Below, piece by piece: positions 1-4,829 of a stretch of 8,290 nucleotides of DNA (position 1 is the stretch's first letter; each line of letters begins with the position of its first letter). The position numbers and the translations under genes are program-made. The notes beneath the pieces are model-generated. The model saw nothing but the letters and a program-made list of their open reading frames with translations, ran no database searches and was not told the origin of the DNA. This DNA is from Bacteroidales bacterium 45-6 (GTDB lineage: Bacteria > Bacteroidota > Bacteroidia > Bacteroidales > Dysgonomonadaceae): assembly GCA_001897035.1 (NCBI GenBank), contig MKRS01000431.1, positions 1-8,290 of the forward strand, read 5' to 3'.

Positions 1-405
1 TTTCCTTGCAAATGGATCATCTGGACCGGAGGCGAACCCACCATCCAGCTTACGGACGACATTCTCAGGCAGTTTCGCGACAAGGGCTACAAGCAAGCCA
101 TCGAGACCAATGGCACCCGCCGTGTCCCGGATCTGATCGACTACATCACTTGCAGTCCGAAACTCAATTATGCTTCTGTCAAAACAAGGATTCCCAAGCT
201 GGACGAGATTCGGATTCCGATAAAAAAGGGGGATGTTTTACCGGACATTTCCATTTTTCCGGAGGCCGATAATTTTTTCGTGAGTCCCATTTTTGACAAT
301 GACCAGATCAATTGGGAAAATGTGGCATATTGCGTTGATTTAGTGAAGCAGCATCCCGAATGGTCGCTCAGTTTACAAATTCACAAGCTAATTCACATAG
401 AATGA
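1..405 (+). CDS. queE: 7-carboxy-7-deazaguanine synthase QueE (3' part)
   Basis: Frame 1 is open from the left edge to TGA at 403-405, giving the last 134 residues of a radical-SAM enzyme; the 5' part, with the CxxxCxxC iron-sulfur motif, lies outside the window. Visible markers are TGGEP at fragment residues 10-14 (the SAM-binding glycine motif), IETNGT near residue 35, the CSPK stretch near residue 50, and the C-terminal WSLSLQIHKLI, which is very typical of QueE. The family converts 6-carboxytetrahydropterin to 7-carboxy-7-deazaguanine, the precursor of queuosine in tRNA. The stop overlaps the start of rnz in an ATGA, so the two are probably co-transcribed and perhaps translationally coupled; both act on tRNA. 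The family call rests on motifs read by eye, but they agree well. Confidence 0.9.
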   Translation, partial: FPCKWIIWTGGEPTIQLTDDILRQFRDKGYKQAIETNGTRRVPDLIDYITCSPKLNYASVKTRIPKLDEIRIPIKKGDVLPDISIFPEADNFFVSPIFDNDQINWENVAYCVDLVKQHPEWSLSLQIHKLIHIE

Positions 406-1316
406 GTTCTTTCGAAGTCCAAATATTGGGTTGTGGATCAGCCACGCCAACGCTCAACCACCATCCCACGTCCCAAGTGTTGCACATCCGCGAAAAACTT
501 TTCATGGTCGATTGCGGTGAGGGTACTCAGTTGCAAATGCGCAAATACAAAGTCAATTTCAGCCGCCTGAGTCACATATTCATCTCCCACCTTCATGGGG
601 ATCACTGCTTTGGCCTGATCGGGTTGATCTCCACGCTCGACCTGCTTGGCCGCACGGGCGATGTGTTTATCCATGCCGAGCCTTCGCTGAAGCCAGTTCT
701 TCAGCCACAAATTGATTTTTTTGCGGCCCACTTGGATTTTCGGGTTCATTTTGAGGAGTTCAACCCAAGGGAAAGTGCCGTCATATACGACGATCGCTCG
801 TTGAAGGTGACCACCGTACCCTTGGTTCACCGCATTCCTTGTGCCGGATTCGTTTTTGAGGAAAAGCAGACGCCCGCTCATATCATTCCCGAAATGGTTG
901 CTTTCCATCAAATCCCGGTGAAGCAGATTGCAGCCATCAAGGCTGGTTCAGATTATGTTACGCCCGACGGAAAGATCATTCCCAACAGCCACCTCACGCG
1001 TCCGTCGGAGCCCGCAAAGCGCTACGCCTATTGTTCCGACACGGCTTACAGCGAACGTATTATCCCGCTGATTGAAGGAGTTGACCTCCTTTTCCACGAG
1101 TCCACGTTCATGGAGCAAGACGCGCTGAAAGCGCAAAAAACCTTCCATTCCACGGCTAAGCAAGCGGCCACGATTGCCTTGAAGGCGCAGGTGAAGGAGC
1201 TGATGCTGGGGCATTATTCTGCCAGATACAATCATCACGAGCCGCTCCTGTCAGAAGCGAAGGAAATTTTTCCCAATGCTTTGCTGGCAAACGAAGGAGT
1301 CACAAAAAAATTGTAG
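402..1316 (+). CDS. rnz: Ribonuclease Z (tRNA 3' endonuclease)
   Basis: A 304-residue metallo-beta-lactamase-fold nuclease, close to the usual short-form RNase Z length. The family cuts tRNA precursors just after the discriminator base in the cytoplasm, using two zinc ions. Metal ligands can be seen: HLHGDH at 63-68, His143 in LVHRIPCAGF, Asp213 in YCSDTAY and His271 in LGHYSARY. The catalytic-region His249 sits in FHSTAKQA, and GCGSATP near residue 10 is the usual N-terminal strand. I start it at ATG 402, inside the queE stop (ATGA overlap). The frame is open back to ATG 360, but that would add 14 residues (MVAQFTNSQ...) not expected before the conserved FEVQILGCGSATP strand, and would overlap queE by 46 bases. 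No strong terminator follows; the next gene has its own promoter. Confidence 0.95.
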   Translation: MSSFEVQILGCGSATPTLNHHPTSQVLHIREKLFMVDCGEGTQLQMRKYKVNFSRLSHIFISHLHGDHCFGLIGLISTLDLLGRTGDVFIHAEPSLKPVLQPQIDFFAAHLDFRVHFEEFNPRESAVIYDDRSLKVTTVPLVHRIPCAGFVFEEKQTPAHIIPEMVAFHQIPVKQIAAIKAGSDYVTPDGKIIPNSHLTRPSEPAKRYAYCSDTAYSERIIPLIEGVDLLFHESTFMEQDALKAQKTFHSTAKQAATIALKAQVKELMLGHYSARYNHHEPLLSEAKEIFPNALLANEGVTKKL

Positions 1317-1342
1317 AAGAGATTACTTTTTCTCCTATTTCC

Positions 1343-1373
1343 TTGACTGTGATTGAAATTAATCCTAACTTTG
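1343..1373 (+). promoter_or_regulatory. Bacteroidota-type promoter for the small exported protein
   Basis: TTG at 1343-1345 (-33 element), 20 bp, then TAACTTTG at 1366-1373, an exact match to the TAnnTTTG -7 consensus of the Bacteroidota primary sigma factor. Transcription would begin near 1379, about a dozen bases before ATG 1392. The match is read directly; activity is inferred. Confidence 0.75.
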
Positions 1374-1391
1374 CCAGATAAATGAAGTAAT

Positions 1392-1700
1392 ATGAAACAT
1401 CTTTACAAAGCATTGATATTGTTTGCCTTTGTGCTCATTGCTGCTACGGGGTTTTCGAAAGAAAATACCGGGATGTTTTATGCTCCTGATCCTCAATCGA
1501 CTGAAATATCCATAAGTGGCAATAAGATCTATATTCAAAATCTTGCCATTGGAGGAAAACTTCAGGTTTTCAGCGTTTTGGGTGTGAGTGTCGCCACCAT
1601 TGAGGTGAAAGCCGGTTCCGGAGAATACAACATCAATTTGCCAAAGGGTTACTACATTGTCAAAATTGGCGATGTGGTGAGGAAAGTAGCTGTTAAATAA
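1392..1700 (+). CDS. Small exported protein resembling a stand-alone T9SS C-terminal sorting domain
   Basis: A 102-residue protein. Residues 1-21 or so form a signal peptide (positively charged MKHLYK, then a hydrophobic run ending in ATGFS). Most of the mature part (about 80 residues) resembles the C-terminal sorting domain of type IX secretion cargo: strands IYIQNL, LQVFSVLGV, YNINLPKGYYIVKIG and a terminal RKVAVK. The LPKGxYIVKIG...KVxVK ending is the family's hallmark, but the PNP motif usual at the domain start is absent. In known cargo this domain follows a large enzyme or adhesin; here almost nothing precedes it. It has its own promoter and terminator, so it is a single-gene unit. It could be a small cargo, a signalling protein, a remnant of a larger cargo gene, or an unrelated beta-sandwich. 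Export is well supported; the T9SS link is likely but unproven. Confidence 0.75.
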   Translation: MKHLYKALILFAFVLIAATGFSKENTGMFYAPDPQSTEISISGNKIYIQNLAIGGKLQVFSVLGVSVATIEVKAGSGEYNINLPKGYYIVKIGDVVRKVAVK

Positions 1701-1728
1701 TTAGTTTAAAGTCATTTTTATGATAGCC

Positions 1729-1763
1729 AAAAACCGGGTAGAACAATCTTCCCGGTTTTTTTT
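1729..1763 (+). terminator. Rho-independent terminator after the small exported protein gene
   Basis: A perfect 10-bp stem, AAAAACCGGG (1729-1738) pairing with CCCGGTTTTT (1751-1760), with a 12-base loop and an eight-T run (1756-1763) that overlaps the end of the stem. It lies 28 bases after the stop codon and is a classic intrinsic terminator on the plus strand. It separates this gene from the following GNAT-like gene. Confidence 0.88.
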
Positions 1764-1828
1764 GTCGTGTGAATGATAATATTTGTTGATTGTTGGGCGA
1801 GAGCCGCTGGTTTTATTTTTGAAAGATA

Positions 1829-1836
1829 TATATTTG
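1829..1836 (+). promoter_or_regulatory. Probable -7 promoter element for the GNAT-like gene
   Basis: TATATTTG matches TAnnTTTG exactly. No TTG lies at the right distance; the nearest approximation is CTG at 1807-1809, 19 bp upstream. Transcription would start near 1842, which favours ATG 1854 over the in-frame TTG at 1845 as the start codon. Confidence 0.5.
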
Positions 1837-1853
1837 CATAAAATTTGAATTAC

Positions 1854-2987
1854 ATGTCTGTTGAAATTGTAAAAGTCACAACAAAAGGGCAATTAAGGAA
1901 GTTCGTAACCTTCCCTATTGATAAGCTATACAAAAATAATCCTTACTATGTGCCTTCTCTGGTGCTCGATGAAATGGGCACGGTGGACACTACGAAAAAC
2001 CCGGCTTTTGACTTCTGCGAGCGGGATTTGTTTCTTGCTTACAAGGACGGGAAAATTGCGGGCCGTATTGCAACCATCATCAACAACCGGGCAAATGAAA
2101 TCTGGAACCAGAAATATGCCCGTTTTGGCTTCGTTGATTTTATCGACGACTACGAAGTGGTGGACGCCCTCTTCAATACAGCCGAAGACTGGGCTCGTTC
2201 CAGAGGCATGGAACACGTGGTGGGTCCCATGGGATTTACTGATCTCGACCACGAAGGCCTGCTGATCGAAGGCTATGACCGCATTTCAACCATGTCCACA
2301 ACATATAGCCACCCTTATTACAAGGAGCAAATAGAACGTGTCGGTTACCAAAAGGAAATAGACTGGGTGGAATTCAGGATTCCAGTACCGGAAAGAGTAC
2401 CGGAACGCCATCTGCGAATTGCAAAATTAGTGGCCGATAAATATGGACTTAAACTGCTGAAATTCGATAATTTACGCCAGATAACCCCTTATGTGGACAA
2501 ATTGTTCAACCAACTGAATGTTGCTTACGCTCCTTTGTTCGGATTTACACCACTTACCAAGAAGCAGATAGATTATTATGTGAAGATGTATGTGCCGTTA
2601 CTTCGTTGGGACTTGGTGTCGATCATTATCAAGATAGACACGGACGAAGTGGTTGGCTTTGGAATCGGAATTCCAAGTTTGTCCTATGCCCTCCAAAAAT
2701 CGAAGGGACGGTTGTTCCCATTCGGATGGTTTCATCTGTTGAAAGCCTTGAAAGGCAAAGGAAACAAGGTGGTGGATCTGCTTTTGATGGGTGTTGCCCC
2801 TGAATACCAAGGAAAAGGAGTCAATGCGCTGATATTTAGTGATTTTATTCCTTCGGCTCACAATGCAGGCTTCCGCTTTGCTGAATCGAACCCGGAACTG
2901 GAGATCAACAACAAAATTCAGGCCCAATGGGATGGATTCGATGCCGTGAATCACAAGCGGAGAAGGGCATACAAGAAGAAAATCTGA
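1854..2987 (+). CDS. GNAT-related N-acetyltransferase-like protein, conserved in Bacteroidota
   Basis: A cytoplasmic protein of 377 residues with no signal peptide or membrane segment. The C-terminal half carries the GNAT acetyl-CoA site: VVDLLLMGVAPEYQGKGVNALIF, where QGKG at 319-322 fits the pyrophosphate-binding Q/RxxGxG/A loop. A preceding strand pair, VVGFGIGIPSL, and a following AESNPELEIN also suit the fold. The N-terminal half looks like a second, degenerate GNAT unit: FLAYKDGKIAGRIATIIN near 60-77, then a helix with EDWARSRGMEHVVGPMGF. Full-length proteins of this kind are common, uncharacterised Bacteroidota hypotheticals; the substrate is unknown. An in-frame TTG at 1845 would add three residues, but ATG 1854 suits the promoter position better. 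The gene is monocistronic and converges on the TPM gene. Confidence 0.8.
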   Translation: MSVEIVKVTTKGQLRKFVTFPIDKLYKNNPYYVPSLVLDEMGTVDTTKNPAFDFCERDLFLAYKDGKIAGRIATIINNRANEIWNQKYARFGFVDFIDDYEVVDALFNTAEDWARSRGMEHVVGPMGFTDLDHEGLLIEGYDRISTMSTTYSHPYYKEQIERVGYQKEIDWVEFRIPVPERVPERHLRIAKLVADKYGLKLLKFDNLRQITPYVDKLFNQLNVAYAPLFGFTPLTKKQIDYYVKMYVPLLRWDLVSIIIKIDTDEVVGFGIGIPSLSYALQKSKGRLFPFGWFHLLKALKGKGNKVVDLLLMGVAPEYQGKGVNALIFSDFIPSAHNAGFRFAESNPELEINNKIQAQWDGFDAVNHKRRRAYKKKI

Positions 2988-3010
2988 TTGGATGCCAATA
3001 ATATATAGCA

Positions 3011-3166
3011 ATGGGGCTGTCTCAAAAGGAATTTTGAACGCAAATTACGCAGATTACGCAAATTGTATCGATTAACTTTATTCAATAAATCAGATATTTA
3101 GACTGCATATAGCTATTTGTAAAATAACAAATTAGCGTAATTTGCGTTCTTTTGAGACAGCCTCAT
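3011..3166. mobile_element. MITE-like inverted-repeat element between convergent genes
   Basis: A 156-bp, AT-rich, non-coding segment bounded by 18-bp inverted ends with one mismatch: ATGGGGCTGTCTCAAAAG at 3011-3028 and the complement of ATGAGGCTGTCTCAAAAG at 3149-3166. Inside these, after a 7-base insertion on the left, the arms match again for 14 bases (AACGCAAATTACGC, left 3037-3050, right 3135-3148). GGCTGTCTCAAAA ends resemble, from memory, terminal repeats of Bacteroidota insertion sequences. No transposase is present, so this would be a non-autonomous derivative. No clear target-site duplication is visible beyond AT that could itself belong to the repeat. As RNA it would fold into a long hairpin that could stop transcription from both sides; that role is inferred. 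Confidence 0.65.
3038..3064 (+). repeat. Three tandem 9-bp units inside the MITE-like element
   Basis: ACGCAAATT, ACGCAGATT and ACGCAAATT lie head to tail, with one base differing in the middle copy. The right arm carries the same unit inverted (complement of 3139-3147), followed by a diverged second copy (complement of 3129-3138). The repeats are therefore part of the inverted-repeat arms. Confidence 0.75.
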
Positions 3167-3208
3167 CGTTTAGATGGTTGTTTTTTCAATAGCCATGAAA
3201 TATGGTTC

Positions 3209-4003
3209 TTACCAGCTTCTGCCAGCGCCGCCGCCGCCAAAACTGCCGCCGCCTCCACCGCCAAATCCTCCATCTCCGCCGAAGCCTCCGAAGCTGTCGT
3301 CATCCGAACGGCCTCTGCCTCCGCCAAAGAAGGGTGGGATGAACATGCCTCCGCCTCCTCCGCTGCTGCCATTGCCGTTGTTTCTACCGTTTTTGCCGAT
3401 GTTGGAGAATATGATGATTGCGACGATGATGAGCAATATCACGAAGAAAGTTCTGGGACCCGATCCTGGTTCGTCTTTCTTTTTGTCAGCCTTGAACTGG
3501 CCCGAAAGATATTTTATCATTACCTCCACTCCGGCCTTCGCTCCCGAATAATAATCATTCTGGCGAAAATAGGGAATCATGTATTGATCCATTATCCGTC
3601 CGCAACGGGCATCGGTGAGCTTTTCTTCCAGGCCATAACCGGTGGCAATGTACAAGTCGCCACGGCTGTTTCCAACTTTAGGCTTGATGAGGACTACTGC
3701 ACCGTTGTTTTTCCCTTTTTGGCCGATTTTCCATTGCTCACCCAGTTTGAAGGCGAAATCGGACGCCGGATATCCCTGCAAATCCTTCATCGTCACCACA
3801 TAGATCTGGGTTGATGTGGAGTCGTTGTAGGCGCGCAAGATGGTCTCCAGATCTTGTTTTTGCGCATCCGAAAAGATTCCGGCAAAGTCGTTCACCAGCC
3901 GCGGAGGATCTATCGGCTGAGGAATTTCCTGAGCATAGGATGAGGCACACCATCCTGAAAGAGCGAGGATAAGGAATAATAAATTTAAATTCAATTTTTT
4001 CAC
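3209..4003 (-). CDS. TPM-domain exported membrane protein with Gly-rich tail (YgcG-like)
   Basis: A 264-residue protein. Residues 1-24 are a signal peptide, likely cut after SSYA. A TPM domain spans about 35-166 (VNDFAGIFS, QIYVVTMKDL, NNGAVVLI, IATGYGLEEKLTDA). One membrane helix (185-202) follows, and then a tail (203-264) of FGG/GGG repeats ending GGAGRSW. TPM domains are extracytoplasmic; some relatives show phosphatase activity and others act in membrane-protein complex repair, so no reaction is assigned here. The start is GTG: the only codons between the upstream in-frame stop and it are AGA ATA TCA CTT CAA, so no ATG is available. The gene lies 114 bases downstream of lemA, a pairing seen in many bacteria. 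I see no promoter consensus in that gap, so it is probably transcribed from the lemA promoter through the hairpin between them. Confidence 0.87.
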   Translation of the reverse strand: MKKLNLNLLFLILALSGWCASSYAQEIPQPIDPPRLVNDFAGIFSDAQKQDLETILRAYNDSTSTQIYVVTMKDLQGYPASDFAFKLGEQWKIGQKGKNNGAVVLIKPKVGNSRGDLYIATGYGLEEKLTDARCGRIMDQYMIPYFRQNDYYSGAKAGVEVMIKYLSGQFKADKKKDEPGSGPRTFFVILLIIVAIIIFSNIGKNGRNNGNGSSGGGGGMFIPPFFGGGRGRSDDDSFGGFGGDGGFGGGGGGSFGGGGAGRSW

Positions 4004-4049
4004 TTGAAGTGATATTCTTTAGCAGAAGCTAAGTGATTCAAAAAAATTA

Positions 4050-4090
4050 TTAGCCGTTAGCTATTAGTAATCGGCTAAAAGCTAACGGCT
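4050..4090 (-). terminator. Hairpin with T tract between lemA and the TPM gene (terminator or attenuator)
   Basis: Reading the minus strand after lemA, an 11-bp perfect stem (AGCCGTTAGCT, complement at 4080-4090 and 4052-4062) with a 17-base loop is followed, five bases on, by seven T. That fits an intrinsic terminator. A competing 7-bp pairing (TTAGCCG at 4050-4056 with CGGCTAA at 4072-4078) uses the same distal arm. Because the TPM gene has no evident promoter of its own, partial termination is plausible. A palindromic repeat with no regulatory role is the alternative. Confidence 0.55.
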
Positions 4091-4117
4091 TGTCTAACTA
4101 TTCTTGTTGCTCGATTA

Positions 4118-4702
4118 TTAGAATTCCACTTTGGGAGCATTCTTTGCTCCTGCATCCGCTTCGAAATAGCCTTTCTTGGAGAAGCCGAACCAACCGGCCC
4201 AGATCACTTGAGGGAACTTGCGGATGTATTGGTTGTAGTCCTGGACTACCGTGTTGAATTTGTTGCGTTCAACGGCGATCCGGTTTTCTGTCCCGGTGAG
4301 TTCGTCCTGCAATGCCATGAAGTTTTGGTTGGCCTTCAGGTCGGGATAACTCTCCTTCACCATCATCAGCTTACCCAATGCGGTGCCCAACTGTCCTTGC
4401 GCTTCCTGGTATTTTTGAATGTTCTCTTCCGTCAGTTTGGTCGGGTCAACGGTTATTTGAGTGGCTTTTGCGCGAGCTTCGATGACAGCGGTGAGGGTTC
4501 CCTCCTCGTGTTTGGCATACCCTTTCACGGTTGCTACTAAGTTTGGTATGAGGTCGGCACGGCGCTGGTAGGCATTTTGAACCTGAGCCCACTGCGAACT
4601 GGTAGCTTCCTGTTTTTCCACCATGGTGTTGTAGGAACAACTGGAGAAGAAAATTGCGGCGAACAAGGCCACAAGCAATGTGAGTTTGAAAGATGTTTTC
4701 AT
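4118..4702 (-). CDS. lemA: LemA-family lipoprotein
   Basis: A 194-residue protein of the usual LemA length. The N-terminus has a hydrophobic segment ending in IFFSSC, a plausible lipobox with the modified cysteine at about residue 22; the rest should lie outside the cytoplasm as a helical bundle. Family hallmarks are QVQNAYQRRADLIPNLVATVKGYA, the VIEARAKA helix, ESYPDLKANQNFMALQDEL, and TENRIAVERNKFNTVVQDYN, followed by a C-terminal FGFSKKGYFEA segment. LemA proteins have no settled biochemical function, but they recur beside TPM-domain proteins, as here. ATG 4702 is preceded by a well-matched promoter at 4731-4760, and the following hairpin may control read-through to the TPM gene. Family membership is clear; the lipoprotein assignment is probable because the residues before Cys are F-S-S rather than a textbook L-A-G. 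Confidence 0.92.
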   Translation of the reverse strand: MKTSFKLTLLVALFAAIFFSSCSYNTMVEKQEATSSQWAQVQNAYQRRADLIPNLVATVKGYAKHEEGTLTAVIEARAKATQITVDPTKLTEENIQKYQEAQGQLGTALGKLMMVKESYPDLKANQNFMALQDELTGTENRIAVERNKFNTVVQDYNQYIRKFPQVIWAGWFGFSKKGYFEADAGAKNAPKVEF

Positions 4703-4730
4703 ATACTTTAATCAGAAATATTTAGCAAGA

Positions 4731-4760
4731 CAAATATAGGGTTAAGTTGTCAATCTGCAA
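4731..4760 (-). promoter_or_regulatory. Bacteroidota-type promoter for lemA
   Basis: On the minus strand, TTG (complement of 4758-4760), 19 bp, then TATATTTG (complement of 4731-4738), an exact TAnnTTTG match. Transcription would begin near 4725, leaving a leader of about 22 bases before ATG 4702. Confidence 0.75.
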
Positions 4761-4829
4761 ATTTGTTGATTCGTAAAATTGTAAATTCGAGAATTTGCAA
4801 CTGCTAATCGATGACTGTTTCTATTTCTA

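Noticed and set aside
360..401. An upstream ATG for rnz giving 14 extra residues
   Set aside because: The extra residues (MVAQFTNSQ...) lie wholly inside the queE coding end, whose WSLSLQIHKLI reading is clearly real, and they are not expected before the conserved RNase Z N-terminal strand.
1317..1342. A possible terminator after rnz (AGAAGAG ... TTTCTCC)
   Set aside because: The stem is short and interrupted, and the T run lies inside the would-be loop and not after the stem.
3188..3208. A short hairpin (AGCCAT / ATGGTT) just past the TPM stop codon
   Set aside because: Only six pairs including a G-T wobble, and followed on the minus strand by A rather than T; not a convincing terminator.
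3152..3814. A 220-codon plus-strand open frame rich in Ala and Ser, opposite the TPM gene
   Set aside because: It is the antisense of the GGC/GGA-rich Gly tail and TPM domain; the composition comes from the repeat, no domain is recognisable, and it starts inside the MITE-like element.
4781..4798. A small stem (AAATT / AATTT around CGAG) after the PorE-like gene
   Set aside because: Seven weak A-T pairs with no T tract in the direction of transcription; expected by chance in this AT-rich spacer.
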